A stretch of 64,000 nucleotides of DNA from Synechococcus sp. WH 8020 (lineage in GTDB: Bacteria; Cyanobacteriota; Cyanobacteriia; PCC-6307; Cyanobiaceae). Below the pieces are notes generated by a model, which had not been told where the DNA came from, did no database searches, and saw nothing but the letters and a program-made list of their open reading frames with translations. Position numbers and translations under genes: made by a program. Location: contig NZ_CP011941.1 in NCBI RefSeq assembly GCF_001040845.1, positions 304,963 to 368,962 of the forward strand, in the 5' to 3' direction. Below, in pieces: positions 9,061 through 16,679 of this stretch. Position 1 is the stretch's first letter, and each line of letters opens with the position of its first letter.

Positions 9061-9771
9061 TTAGAGCCGAACACCGCTGCGGTTGGCGTTGGCTGGCTTG
9101 CTGGTTGGCACCCCAGGGCTCCAATGCTGCACAGCAAAGCTCTCCTCAGGGCCAGGGATGCCGTTAGCGGTTGGCTTGATCAGACTGCGCCAGCCGCTGG
9201 TCCACTTGATCAGCACGCTGCCGTTGCCTGTCAGCGACCAGGAACCATCAGCCACCTGATCGATGTTGTTGAAGGCCATCCCTGAGGAGATGAGAACTGC
9301 CACAAAGGGCGGCTTTTCTTGCTGCATGGGCTCGAGCTTGTAGGCCCCCACCCAGTCCATTACCGGGCTTTTCAGCTGCACAGCTTTGCCGTGATTGCTG
9401 GGGCCGCCATTCAGTGAAGATCCTGGCTTCCATGACCACTGCACCGCTCCTGCAGGGCCGATCTGGATCGTGTCAGTCCAGCCATCTGAGTAGGTAGAGC
9501 GGATGCCATTACCCCAGGTCTGCCAGTTGCCGTTCTCGAGCAGTTGATTACGTGTCATCCGCTGCGAAGTGCCGACATCGGGATGGCGTTTGCCGGTCAC
9601 CGTCAGAGAGCTGCCATCAGGCCGCAGGATCAAATTGAATGGCACGTTCTCGTTAGTGGTGAGCACCCAGGTGCCCACCATTCGTTTGGCATCCGGCTCA
9701 GGGAAGCCCGCACCCATCAGGGCTGCCCCCAGCAATAGAGCAGCAGAGGGTTTCAACCAAGACAGGCCCAT
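9061..9771 (-). CDS. Secreted hypothetical protein with repeated beta-rich halves (236 aa)
   Basis: Starting at MGLSWLKPS, a hydrophobic signal sequence (AALLLGAALMGAG) precedes a mature part. It begins MVGTWVLTTNENVPFN and later has a second similar block (DWVGAYKLEPMQQEKPPFVA), suggesting two lipocalin- or avidin-like beta modules. A longer start at 9837 is possible but would bury the signal peptide. The C-terminal end overlaps repeat-derived sequence and may be altered. Confidence 0.5.
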   Translation of the reverse strand: MGLSWLKPSAALLLGAALMGAGFPEPDAKRMVGTWVLTTNENVPFNLILRPDGSSLTVTGKRHPDVGTSQRMTRNQLLENGNWQTWGNGIRSTYSDGWTDTIQIGPAGAVQWSWKPGSSLNGGPSNHGKAVQLKSPVMDWVGAYKLEPMQQEKPPFVAVLISSGMAFNNIDQVADGSWSLTGNGSVLIKWTSGWRSLIKPTANGIPGPEESFAVQHWSPGVPTSKPANANRSGVRL

Positions 9772-9880
9772 AGAAGTGCGACTGGTTGTATTGATGTAGC
9801 AGCGATTCGCAGCGGCTGCCTTCGGATCCAGTTCCAAGCTCTACAGCCGCCGCCCTGAAAGCTGAAACCGAAGAAGCCAA

Positions 9881-10165
9881 ATGATCCGCACCACGCTCAC
9901 CGCTATCGCTGCAACCCTGCTTGCAGCACCAGCCATGGCTGAAATCAGCCCATCCAAATGCCGGCTCATCAGGTACGGCGACACCAACACAGTTGAAACC
10001 TTCAACTGCGACTTTCGCCAAGCATTTGGCAACGTCCAGGTCTGGAGTGATCGTTGGAACTTCGAGTTCCCCATCGCCGAGCAAGGCAAAAGCTTCATCC
10101 GCATTAACCGGATACCGCTCACCTTCACCCGTAATGGTCAGTACACGCTTGAGGTATCGCAATGA
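9881..10165 (+). CDS. Small secreted protein, paralogue of 19143
   Basis: A signal peptide (MIRTTLTAIAATLLAAPAMA) is followed by a beta-rich mature chain of about 74 residues with two Cys (PSKCRLI, FNCDFRQ). It shares most residues with the protein at 19143, including EQGK and FTRNGQYTLEV. Its stop overlaps the next ATG (ATGA), forming a three-gene operon. Confidence 0.7.
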   Translation: MIRTTLTAIAATLLAAPAMAEISPSKCRLIRYGDTNTVETFNCDFRQAFGNVQVWSDRWNFEFPIAEQGKSFIRINRIPLTFTRNGQYTLEVSQ

Positions 10166-10356
10166 CCCGCACCATCTGCGCATTCGCCGTCGGTTTCACA
10201 CCGGCCGCCTGGATCGGCTGGGAGGCCAGCCCCAGTTATGTCGAGAAGGACGGCGTCCTGCGTGAACCATTCGCGCTGATTCCTCTCGGTGGAGCGGCGG
10301 CAATGACCACCGCTGCCACCGGTGCTTACCTGCTCATCAAGAAGGCACGCTCATGA
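10162..10356 (+). CDS. Small membrane protein, paralogue of 18952 (64 aa)
   Basis: Hydrophobic N-terminal (ICAFAVGFTPAAWIGWEASP) and C-terminal (AAMTTAATGAYLLIKKARS) segments surround a short loop with PSYVEKDGVLREPFAL. The copy at 18952 is nearly identical. ATGA overlaps on both sides tie it to its secreted neighbours. The fixed pairing of this gene with the secreted family suggests a joint role. Confidence 0.7.
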   Translation: MTRTICAFAVGFTPAAWIGWEASPSYVEKDGVLREPFALIPLGGAAAMTTAATGAYLLIKKARS

Positions 10357-10703
10357 TCCGCACTACCCTCACCGCCATCACGTCTGCTGCAGCACTCTTT
10401 GCAGTGAGCGAGCCGCTTGATCCACCTGTCGCTCAAGCCGACACCGTCAGAGGCGCTCTCTGTGAGCTGTCACGCCATGACGACTCCATCCCGATGGAGG
10501 ACTTCACCTGCTCCTTCACTCAGATGCAGGGCAACGTCTACATCGACAGCAACCGCTGGGCGTTCAAGTTTCCCTCTGCTGAGCAGGGCAAGACCTACGA
10601 GCGCCAGAACACCGAAGACTTCAAGCGTTTCACTCGTGAGGGGCAATACACGCTGACCGTCTACGAGTCAGGCAAGAAGCCATACGAGCCAGGCGGTTAT
10701 TGA
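10353..10703 (+). CDS. Small secreted protein of the same family (116 aa)
   Basis: The signal peptide MIRTTLTAITSAAALFAVSE matches that of 19143 closely. The mature part keeps the family landmarks: two Cys (ALCELS, FTCSFTQ), NRWAFKFPSAEQGK and FTREGQYTLTV. Third gene of the operon; a hairpin followed by T lies about 100 nt downstream. Confidence 0.7.
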   Translation: MIRTTLTAITSAAALFAVSEPLDPPVAQADTVRGALCELSRHDDSIPMEDFTCSFTQMQGNVYIDSNRWAFKFPSAEQGKTYERQNTEDFKRFTREGQYTLTVYESGKKPYEPGGY

Positions 10704-10719
10704 TAGGCAGAACTGACCT

Positions 10720-10920
10720 CTAGGGCAGCCCTTGCATCCATAGGTCCACCGTCATTCGAGCCAACATCTGATGGCTCCATGAGTGCATCTGAGTAAGCAA
10801 CAATCGCATCCCCGCGGCTACGGCTTCGGGGTTTTTGCTGTCCATCACAGATAGATAAACCTCCTCTGCACAATCCAGCTCAAAGATGCCTTGCAAGGCG
10901 ACACGTTCAGCGTGGAGCAT
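10720..10920 (-). CDS. Possible small protein (66 aa), duplicated at 19.5 kb
   Basis: A frame ending in MRLLLTQMHSWSHQMLARM. A diverged copy with matching residues (GMHLLLTHMHSLSHQIL) lies at about 19490-19620 but is frameshifted near its start by one missing base. Protein-level similarity favours a real gene; against it, the plus strand carries a terminator hairpin here. Confidence 0.35.
   Translation of the reverse strand: MLHAERVALQGIFELDCAEEVYLSVMDSKNPEAVAAGMRLLLTQMHSWSHQMLARMTVDLWMQGLP
10810..10836 (+). terminator. Terminator after the three-gene operon
   Basis: CCCCG and CGGGG arms around a GC-rich loop, then TTTTT. The same element is found at 19586-19612 behind the duplicate operon. 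Confidence 0.5.
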
Positions 10921-11009
10921 GTTTGTTGGTGAGTCTTCCCAAGGCTATTCAGAGCTGGCGATCACTTCCGACCAAGGATTTCACTCCACTCCAATGCATC
11001 AGGACCACC

Positions 11010-11034
11010 AGCAAAGCTGAAACTACCCACTGCA
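11010..11034 (+). repeat. Island leader element, isolated short copy
   Basis: AGCAAAGCTGAAAC followed by TACCCACTGCA, the first part of the leader found before the barrel genes, here beside the inverted 240-nt block. Confidence 0.6.
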
Positions 11035-11040
11035 ATAGAC

Positions 11041-11284
11041 AAAAGAAAACCCCGCCAAAGGCAGGGTCTCTCGGCTTCTTTTTGGGCGTGTTGCCTAGTT
11101 TCCACTCCGTGAAGAAGCCCTCCTCACAGATGAATAATGCTTCAGAAATCCTACTGAGCAAGTCCCTTCGTATCAGTTGATTGACTGTTCTGCGGAATTT
11201 CCTCAACATGTGCTCGGCCAACTCCTCACAAGGTTTGGCTCCTCACACCCCCCGAAGAAGGCTTAGTCGCCTTCTTTTTTATGC
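11041..11284 (-). repeat. 240-nt block, inverted copy of 41128-41366
   Basis: This block and the one at 41.1-41.4 kb are highly similar in opposite orientation. Each is bounded by a hairpin-plus-T terminator at both ends, facing outward. The minus strand carries an open frame containing LAEHMLRKF, VNQLIRRDLLS and CEEGFFTEWKLGNTP. The other copy has LAEHILRRF and the same core. Several differences are silent or conservative, which hints at a translated protein. The plus strand carries the RNA candidate listed next. Confidence 0.6.
11217..11280 (+). ncRNA. Candidate Yfr1-like small RNA
   Basis: A 5' hairpin (GCCAA / TTGGC) whose loop contains ACTCCTCACA is followed by an unpaired CTCCTCACACCCCCC and a terminator hairpin AAGAAGGC / GCCTTCTT plus T-run. 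Yfr1 of picocyanobacteria has two stem-loops around an unpaired ACUCCUCACAC motif, so the architecture fits. The genuine yfr1 locus normally lies near trxA/guaB, so this would be an extra copy or a mimic. Confidence 0.4.
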
Positions 11285-11368
11285 CTTGACTCATCCTTTC
11301 GAGTGAATGAATGGGTCTCTACCCGTATGGGGGATGTGATTGCTGGGAGATGCGATTACTTTTTGGAA

Positions 11369-11650
11369 ATGACCAGAACAGACGCACAAAAGGAACTTGA
11401 GCGAATCGAGCAGGAGCTGAATGCCAAAGCTGCTCCACCAGCAGATGAAAGCCGCATTGCAATGGTCAACCGAAAGCAGCCGCATTTGGATGCAGTGCTG
11501 ATTGGCGTTATTGCTCTACTTGCTGCATCGTTCCTTCTTCCAATCATCAAGTCATTGAATAATGAAAATATCGATTCGCTTAGTGCTGGCACTCTCGGTG
11601 GTGCCATTGGGCTGGCAGTCGGCTATGGGATAGGTCGCATTCGAAAATGA
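11369..11650 (+). CDS. Membrane protein with glycine-rich second helix (93 aa)
   Basis: A charged helical N-terminus (TDAQKELERIEQELNAKA) precedes two membrane helices (AVLIGVIALLAASFLLP; LGGAIGLAVGYGIGRIRK). The ATG at 11369 has GGAA just upstream. An upstream in-frame ATG at 11303 is possible but less likely. Function unknown. Confidence 0.55.
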   Translation: MTRTDAQKELERIEQELNAKAAPPADESRIAMVNRKQPHLDAVLIGVIALLAASFLLPIIKSLNNENIDSLSAGTLGGAIGLAVGYGIGRIRK

Positions 11651-11719
11651 CTTCAGATGTAGACGGCGCAAAAGCGGTGGGAACGCCATTCACCCAATCA
11701 GCAATCTCGCCAAATTGCA

Positions 11720-11992
11720 GTGATGTGGCAGCAGCAGCCTGATTACGCCCGATACAAGGAGAAGCTCAACGGTGAGGGCTGGCTGGTCAACAGGCAAGAA
11801 GGGATGCTCTTGCAGATCAAGCCCGACACACCAACGCAACATGCACAGTTCGTTCTGGTGAGCTACTACCACTTGTCAGCTCGCATTGGGAAACCTGTTA
11901 GGCAGCAGCGGATGCTCAGACACCTAGGCATCGAGATGTGGATCAACCTTCAGAAGATTGGTTGGGAACGCTGCTTAGCTCCTCAGAACTGA
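11720..11992 (+). CDS. Island repeat-family protein, W type, least damaged copy (90 aa)
   Basis: Begins MWQQQPDYARYKEKL and continues with GWLVNRQEGMLLQIKP and MLRHLGIEMWINLQK. At least six damaged or partial copies occur in the island (32.8, 33.0, 37.6, 39.8, 45.4 and 52.2 kb). Homology with some copies extends upstream of this ATG to about 11690. No known domain; Trp-, Gln- and Arg-rich. Confidence 0.5.
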   Translation: MMWQQQPDYARYKEKLNGEGWLVNRQEGMLLQIKPDTPTQHAQFVLVSYYHLSARIGKPVRQQRMLRHLGIEMWINLQKIGWERCLAPQN

Positions 11993-12060
11993 CTACCTGT
12001 TTGGCGAACTACTCCATAACTAAAAAAAATGTGTTGAAATTATCTAGCTGCTTTTATGAG

Positions 12061-12339
12061 ATGACCGAAACAACTGTTCTGGACTTCAAGCTCAGCAATA
12101 CATTCGAGGAATTTCGCACGCATATGAATGCGCCTGAGCAGCAGGCAATGTTTGCCCAAATGGGAGTTAAGACTTTTTATATCGGAGTCTCCAAGGACGA
12201 TCCTGGTAGAGCAACAGTGATGTTTCAAGGACCTGAAAATGTCCTCTATGACATCTTTATAAATCCAGAAACCAAACCCGTTGTTGAAGCTTCAGGTCAT
12301 ATTTACGACGGCACGGTTATTACCCGTTGGCTTACTTGA
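12061..12339 (+). CDS. DUF3764-type small protein (92 aa)
   Basis: Starting at MTETTVLDFKLSNTFEEF and containing AEQQAMF-like PEQQAMFAQMGVKTFYIG and GPENVLYDIF, this matches my memory of the cyanobacterial DUF3764 family, a small dimeric alpha-beta-barrel-like fold. No signal peptide. A strong terminator follows 20 nt after the stop. Role unknown. Confidence 0.7.
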   Translation: MTETTVLDFKLSNTFEEFRTHMNAPEQQAMFAQMGVKTFYIGVSKDDPGRATVMFQGPENVLYDIFINPETKPVVEASGHIYDGTVITRWLT

Positions 12340-12358
12340 GATGATTTAGAGATGCTGT

Positions 12359-12380
12359 CCCCGCCACGAGCGGGGTTTTT
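12359..12380 (+). terminator. Terminator after the DUF3764 gene
   Basis: CCCCGC / GCGGGG stem around CACGA followed by TTTTT. Near-identical hairpins recur at 14846, 22991, 38612 and 49898. Confidence 0.85.
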
Positions 12381-12397
12381 ATTGCCTACTGAATATC

Positions 12398-12434
12398 AGC
12401 AAAGCTGAAACTGCCTACTGCATCTGGCATCACC
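12398..12434 (+). repeat. Leader element, class A, before barrel gene 1
   Basis: A 37-nt element starting AGCAAAGCTGAAACTGCC and ending CTGGCATCACC. It ends 42 nt before the barrel ATG; the spacer ends CATCTAATTAACGCCCC. Only barrel genes 1 and 4 have this spacer. Confidence 0.75.
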
Positions 12435-12475
12435 AGCACAAGCGAGGCATCCTTCAGGCATCTAATTAACGCCCC

Positions 12476-13630
12476 ATGCTGCGTCGTCTCTCCCTGGGGC
12501 TTTTGGCTTCTGCCATTTCTGTTGCTTCTCTACCTGCCATTGCGCAAGAGGGCAGTGCTGATGAGCTTGGTGTGATGAGCATCAGCCTTAAGGATGTGGT
12601 CAAGCCCACCTTTGGTTTTCAAGGTGCGTTGCAGGGCGCTGGTACACCAAACCAAGCAGGTATTGGTGGCTTCCTGCCTCTCTCTGTTGGAAACAACAGT
12701 GTTTGGTTTCTTGATGTCCTCGCTAACGCTAATTTCGCTGATTACGAGAACAACAGCAGCATCATCAATACCGATGTCGCTGGGACCACGATCAGCACCT
12801 CATCACGGCTTGGTTATCGCTGGCTCAATGGAGACCGCAGTTGGATGTACGGGTTGAATGCTGGTTATGACAGCCGCCCGATGAATACAGGCGGAACCGA
12901 TACCGGCATCAATGTGAGCGGCACAGAGGAGAGTGCATTCTTCCAGCAGGTGGCAGTCAACGCAGAAGCAGTTTCCAATGATTGGAACCTCAATGCTTAT
13001 GCCTTAATTCCGATTGGTGATACCGAGCAAGATCTCAACTTCTTTTATCAAGGCGGTGCACTCAACACCTACGGGCTTGATGTTGGTTATTTCATCACTC
13101 CTGAGCTGAATGCTTCTGTTGGTTACTACTATCAAAATGGTGATCTTGGATCTGCTGATGGTTCTGGTGTGCTCGGACGAGTTGCCTATGAAGTCAGTAG
13201 TGGCATAACAGCAGGAGTGAATGTCTCCTACGACGAGGCATTCGATACGCGGGTTTCTGCAGACCTTAAAGTACGTTTTGGCGGTGCAAGTACAACAGCA
13301 CAGCGCAAAGAAGTTCAGCAGCTACCTGTCATCAATGCCCTAACATCAACTCCAAGCAATAGAATTGTGCGTGTGCATGACGCGACTAAAAATTCCTGCC
13401 TTGTATTCACCAGTGTCCTCGGAAAAGGAAATATTGAGGCAGATGTTGGCTTAGACGCTATTATTGTTGGAGGCAAATGTCCACCGGAAAGCGAGAGAAC
13501 CGATCCAAACTTAAGATACGATGAAAGACCATTGTCAGCTGCCCAAATCATCAAGCTATGCACAACCAAATTTTCACAACCGGGCGCCAGCCAATATTGC
13601 TCTCTTCCTGATGTGTTTGGAAAATCGTAG
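12476..13630 (+). CDS. Outer-membrane beta-barrel with variable C-terminal tail, copy 1 (384 aa)
   Basis: A signal peptide (MLRRLSLGLLASAISV to AIAQE) precedes a barrel of about 270 residues. The barrel has the short alternating strands and MYGLNAGYDSRPM / SRLGYRW patterns that resemble the inverse-autotransporter (intimin/invasin) translocator, and ends TRVSADLKVRFGG. A linker to VHD (residues 300-302) is conserved in all four copies. The 82-residue tail from ATKNSCLVF on is unique and contains four Cys; the barrel has none. The outer-membrane location is well supported; the autotransporter role and surface display of the tail are inference. It could instead be a plain porin with a C-terminal extension. 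Confidence 0.75.
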   Translation: MLRRLSLGLLASAISVASLPAIAQEGSADELGVMSISLKDVVKPTFGFQGALQGAGTPNQAGIGGFLPLSVGNNSVWFLDVLANANFADYENNSSIINTDVAGTTISTSSRLGYRWLNGDRSWMYGLNAGYDSRPMNTGGTDTGINVSGTEESAFFQQVAVNAEAVSNDWNLNAYALIPIGDTEQDLNFFYQGGALNTYGLDVGYFITPELNASVGYYYQNGDLGSADGSGVLGRVAYEVSSGITAGVNVSYDEAFDTRVSADLKVRFGGASTTAQRKEVQQLPVINALTSTPSNRIVRVHDATKNSCLVFTSVLGKGNIEADVGLDAIIVGGKCPPESERTDPNLRYDERPLSAAQIIKLCTTKFSQPGASQYCSLPDVFGKS

Positions 13631-13851
13631 ATAAACTAAAAACAAGGCACTCAACATTTGTAATAATGGAAGTATGTTAAATGCTGAAGATGAGATCCCA
13701 CTGGCAAGGTGCTAAAAAGTTTTTGCTTCTTTGATCACCTCCTAATCACGCCTAAATGCCAACAGATGCCTGGGTCTAATTAATAATTAGTTCCGCCGAG
13801 AGTTGGGTTTTTATTGCAGCGGGGAATGCTTTAAGTAGTACCTCTCAAACA

Positions 13852-14070
13852 ATGACACTCGACACCAAGATGACGCTGGCTCTGCTGCAAGAGCTGCTGA
13901 TCACGTTGAAAGCTAATGATGTTGATGGCTAGAAGTCTTGGCTAGCACTCGGCATCGAAGAGCTTGGGAGAGATGTAGCTGGTGAGGTTGAGTTGGAATG
14001 GATGGTGCCCCTGTTGATTGAAGAGGAACGGGACAGGCTTACGGCTTGGCAGCTGGGGGTGAGCCTCTAG
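13852..14070 (+). pseudogene. 73-codon island gene family, copy with in-frame amber stop
   Basis: The frame reads MTLDTKMTLALLQELLIT and so on to DVDG, then TAG at 13930-13932, then 45 more sense codons (KSWLALGIEELGRD ... EEERDRLTAWQLGVSL) to the final TAG. The copy at 21376 has TAC (Tyr) at this position, so the TAG is a nonsense mutation. It lies directly upstream of a leader element and a beheaded barrel gene. Confidence 0.65.
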
Positions 14071-14090
14071 TTCTTTTGTGAGAGCAGAAC

Positions 14091-14127
14091 AGCAAAGCTG
14101 AAGCTGGCTACTGCAGCTGGCATCACC
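14091..14127 (+). repeat. Leader element, class B, before the barrel relic
   Basis: A 37-nt leader with the spacer ending CTCACCAAGTTCTCAG, 44 nt before the relic ATG at 14171. It directly follows the 73-codon relic. Confidence 0.7.
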
Positions 14128-14170
14128 GTTAGGAGAAAGTCAACGTGAGCCTCTCACCAAGTTCTCAGGC

Positions 14171-14248
14171 ATGCTGCGTCATCTCTCCCTGGGGCTATTG
14201 GCTTCTGCCAGATCTCATTCTGCACTGCAGGTGCAGTTAACAAGGTAG
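14171..14248 (+). pseudogene. Beheaded barrel gene, only the signal-peptide start remains
   Basis: MLRHLSLGLLASA matches the other barrel genes base for base, then the frame runs into unrelated sequence and stops after 25 codons. The leader upstream is complete, so the gene body was lost by deletion. Confidence 0.75.
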
Positions 14249-14350
14249 GAGAAGTGTTGTGTTCTACGCGCGATGGAGCCAATTGGTAATTCGATAGATT
14301 TTGTGCCTACTTCAAGTGTCTTATATTTATAGAAAATAGATGCTTTATCG

Positions 14351-14821
14351 ATGAAGCTATTACGTGCCCTAAGCTGTTTTCTCATCTTCTCCTCTGCATT
14401 GAGCCTCAGCAGTGTTTCTCGTTCGGTGATGGCTCAGGTCGAACCTATCGAAAAGATTAACGGAAAGGATCTACCCGGTTTGATCAAAGGATTACGTGAC
14501 AAGAAAACTCTTATTGATGATATAAGGCACGATGGGCAAAGGGTTTTGGCTGCTCGCGGCACGCGACTTCCTGGTACGCGTACTCCGATTCATGTTCACG
14601 ATCACTCGGGTCTGACCTGCATTATTTCAGGACAGATAACAGATTTTATTGAAGGTAAGAAAGATCGAATCTATGGAGCTGGAGACTGCTATTTCATGCC
14701 TGCCGGTACACCAATGTCGGCGGCTAATCTTGGTAGTGAGCCAGTGATTCTTGTTGACATTTTCGTGCTTCCCCCAGGTGAGGCGCCAATGAAAGTGATT
14801 GAGTCTGAGCTTTCCAAGTAA
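14351..14821 (+). CDS. Secreted cupin-domain protein (156 aa)
   Basis: A signal peptide (LLRALSCFLIFSSALSLSSV) ending near VMAQ is followed by a single cupin barrel. The metal-site region PIHVHDHSG supplies histidines and the second motif has DCYFMPAGTP. Likely a periplasmic metal-binding cupin of unknown substrate. It sits between a barrel relic and barrel gene 2 and is followed by a strong terminator. Confidence 0.75.
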   Translation: MKLLRALSCFLIFSSALSLSSVSRSVMAQVEPIEKINGKDLPGLIKGLRDKKTLIDDIRHDGQRVLAARGTRLPGTRTPIHVHDHSGLTCIISGQITDFIEGKKDRIYGAGDCYFMPAGTPMSAANLGSEPVILVDIFVLPPGEAPMKVIESELSK

Positions 14822-14845
14822 AATAACAGGATTAATATTCACTTA

Positions 14846-14868
14846 CCCCGCCATGAGCGGGGTTTTTT
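14846..14868 (+). terminator. Terminator after the cupin gene
   Basis: CCCCGC / GCGGGG stem with loop CATGA followed by six T. Confidence 0.85.
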
Positions 14869-14885
14869 ATTGCCTGCTCAATAGC

Positions 14886-14922
14886 AGCAAAGCTGAAACT
14901 GGCTACTGCAGCTGGCATCACC
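14886..14922 (+). repeat. Leader element, class B, before barrel gene 2
   Basis: AGCAAAGCTGAAACTGGC to CTGGCATCACC, 44 nt before the ATG at 14966, with the class B spacer. Confidence 0.75.
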
Positions 14923-14965
14923 GTTAGGAGAAAGTCAACGTGAGCCTGTCACCAAGTTCTCAGAC

Positions 14966-16036
14966 ATGCTCCGTCATCTCTCCCTGGGGATTTTGGCTTC
15001 TGCCATCTCTGTTGCTTCTCTGCCTGCCATTGCTCAAGAGGACGGTGGTGCTGATGACCTTGGTGTGATGAGCATCAGCCTGAAGGATGTGGTCAAGCCC
15101 ACCTTTGGGTTTCAAGGGGCGTTGCAGGGTGCTGGCACGCCTAACCAAGCAGGTATTGGTGGCTTCCTTCCACTGTCTGTCGGCGACAACAGCGTCTGGT
15201 TTCTTGATGTCCTCGCTAACGCTAATTTCGCTGATTACGAGAACAACAGCAGCATCATTAACACCGATGTCGCTGGCACCACCATCTCAACCTCATCAAG
15301 GCTTGGTTACCGCTGGCTGAATGGTGACCGCAGTTGGATGTACGGGCTGAATGCTGGTTATGACAGCCGCCCAATGAATACAGGTGGAACCGATACCGGC
15401 ATTCCGTTGTTTGGAACAGAAAAGAGTGCTTTCTTCCAGCAGGTGGCAGTCAATGCAGAAGCGGTCTCCAATGACTGGAACTTCAATGCTTATGCCTTAA
15501 TGCCTATAGGTGATACCGAGCAAGATCTCAACTTCTTTTACCAAGGAGGTGCACTCAACACCTACGGGCTTGATGTTGGTTATTTCATCACTCCTGAGCT
15601 GAATGCTTCTGTTGGTTACTACTATCAAAATGGTGATCTAGGTACGGCTGATGGATCTGGTGTTCTCGGACGAGTTGCCTATGAAATCAGCGACGGATTA
15701 ACAGCTGGAGTCAACATCTCCTACGACGAAGCATTCGAGACAAGAGTTTCAGCTGATCTTAAAGTTCGATTTGGCGGTGCAGCTACAACAGCACAGCGCA
15801 AACAAGTTCAACAGCTACCTGTCATATCTGCATTAACATCATCGCCAAGCAATAGGAACGTGAGGGTGCATGATGATCTACAGTTTAAATGTTTTGTCGG
15901 TGGTGTATCTGTTGTACAAACTCTTGTCAGAAGTGGTTCAAATTTTGAGCAAGACCTTTCCTCATTCGTAAGAATTTGCAGAGCATGGCGCGGAGTCGTA
16001 AGTATATCGAATGACAAACTACCAGAGGATGCCTGA
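14966..16036 (+). CDS. Outer-membrane beta-barrel with variable C-terminal tail, copy 2 (356 aa)
   Basis: Signal peptide and barrel are nearly identical to copy 1; a visible barrel difference is a loop reading GIPLFGTEKS where copies 1 and 3 read GINVSGTE. After the conserved VHD (residues 301-303) the 53-residue tail, DLQFKCFVGGV onward, is unrelated to the others and has two Cys. A conserved 50-nt sequence follows the stop by 18 nt and reappears behind copies 3 and 4. Confidence 0.75.
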   Translation: MLRHLSLGILASAISVASLPAIAQEDGGADDLGVMSISLKDVVKPTFGFQGALQGAGTPNQAGIGGFLPLSVGDNSVWFLDVLANANFADYENNSSIINTDVAGTTISTSSRLGYRWLNGDRSWMYGLNAGYDSRPMNTGGTDTGIPLFGTEKSAFFQQVAVNAEAVSNDWNFNAYALMPIGDTEQDLNFFYQGGALNTYGLDVGYFITPELNASVGYYYQNGDLGTADGSGVLGRVAYEISDGLTAGVNISYDEAFETRVSADLKVRFGGAATTAQRKQVQQLPVISALTSSPSNRNVRVHDDLQFKCFVGGVSVVQTLVRSGSNFEQDLSSFVRICRAWRGVVSISNDKLPEDA

Positions 16037-16054
16037 TATGATAGATCAAAGAAT

Positions 16055-16104
16055 AGATAAAACGAGATCGCTAAAATAAGGGTGTCAGCTAGAGACATTG
16101 CAGC
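16055..16104 (+). repeat. Conserved 3' border of barrel tail cassette (copy 2)
   Basis: AGATAAAACGAGATC ... GGGTGTCAGCTAG ... ATTGCAGC. It differs from 24446-24495 at about three positions and is recognisable at about 26257-26307. Confidence 0.7.
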
Positions 16105-16108
16105 AGAT

Positions 16109-16140
16109 AATGACATCATCATTTAATGACATCATCATTT
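16109..16140 (+). repeat. Perfect 16-bp tandem duplication
   Basis: AATGACATCATCATTT occurs twice head to tail immediately after the conserved 3' border. Confidence 0.9.
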
Positions 16141-16405
16141 ATTGCCTACCTATCAGCTCATTCCAGCTAATCGCTTCACCAGCCACTAACTGACGACCGC
16201 GAGCGTGCATTGCTTGTAGGTCGGTTTCGCTGTATTTAGACCACCAATCAGGCATCCTGCAGCTTTGCCTCTCGCCTGGATTCGGTAAATCCTCTTCAAC
16301 TACAGGCTTTCGGTTGGCTTTCTCGTTCGCCATCAGCTGTCCATCTTGGAACGCGGGTGTTGGATCGGTCAGTTGGTAGCGAACTTTCTGTTGCCTGATC
16401 GCCAC
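16139..16405 (-). CDS. Hypothetical protein (88 aa)
   Basis: GTG-started frame with hydrophilic composition (VEEDLPNPGERQ, MPDWWSKYSETDLQAM). No membrane part. Its start lies a few bases from a tRNA-like fragment. Possibly phage-derived; function unknown. Confidence 0.4.
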   Translation of the reverse strand: MAIRQQKVRYQLTDPTPAFQDGQLMANEKANRKPVVEEDLPNPGERQSCRMPDWWSKYSETDLQAMHARGRQLVAGEAISWNELIGRQ

Positions 16406-16410
16406 CCAAC

Positions 16411-16440
16411 TTGAACCGGGTTCGAATCTCCTGTGCTCCG
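16411..16440 (+). repeat. tRNA 3'-end-like fragment
   Basis: GGGTTCGAATCTCC then TGTGCTCCG looks like a T-loop followed by an acceptor 3' strand with discriminator G, as in tRNA-Ser. The T-stem pairing is poor, so it is a relic at best. Confidence 0.35.
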
Positions 16441-16530
16441 AGCGACTCAGAAGAGAGCCATTGCTGTGACAGTTGCCGACAGTTCATGTCCAGAACCAGT
16501 TCACACTTCTAATAAGTGCTCATCAACACT

Positions 16531-16585
16531 GGGATGTCCAAGGCTTGAACACCTGCTTCGAAAGCAGGTACGTGGGACCATTGCG
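16531..16585 (+). pseudogene. tRNA-Ser(CGA)-like 5' and anticodon relic
   Basis: A perfect anticodon arm CCTGC - TTCGAAA - GCAGG (16552-16568) with anticodon CGA, a decayed D-arm region before it and the start of a long variable arm (ACGTGGGACC) after it. T-arm and acceptor are missing here; a candidate 3' end lies about 120 nt upstream, in permuted order. Confidence 0.45.
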
Positions 16586-16679
16586 CCTGCGTAGGAAAGT
16601 AAGCGAACCGCTAGGTATCGTCGTCACCGACATCAATTAAGTAAATTTTAAATGGTTGATGTAGGCGGGTCTGAGTTAT

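Noticed and set aside
13930-13932. Amber codon as programmed recoding (readthrough)
   Set aside because: Other copies of the family carry unrelated disabling changes and one has Tyr at this position, so simple nonsense mutation is more likely.
16109-16140. Possible CRISPR-like repeat
   Set aside because: Only two head-to-tail units without spacers; no cas genes. No CRISPR array was seen in the window.
16411-16440. Attachment site paired with tRNA-Ala at 6280
   Set aside because: The fragment resembles a tRNA-Ser rather than tRNA-Ala 3' end and shares only the general T-loop sequence.
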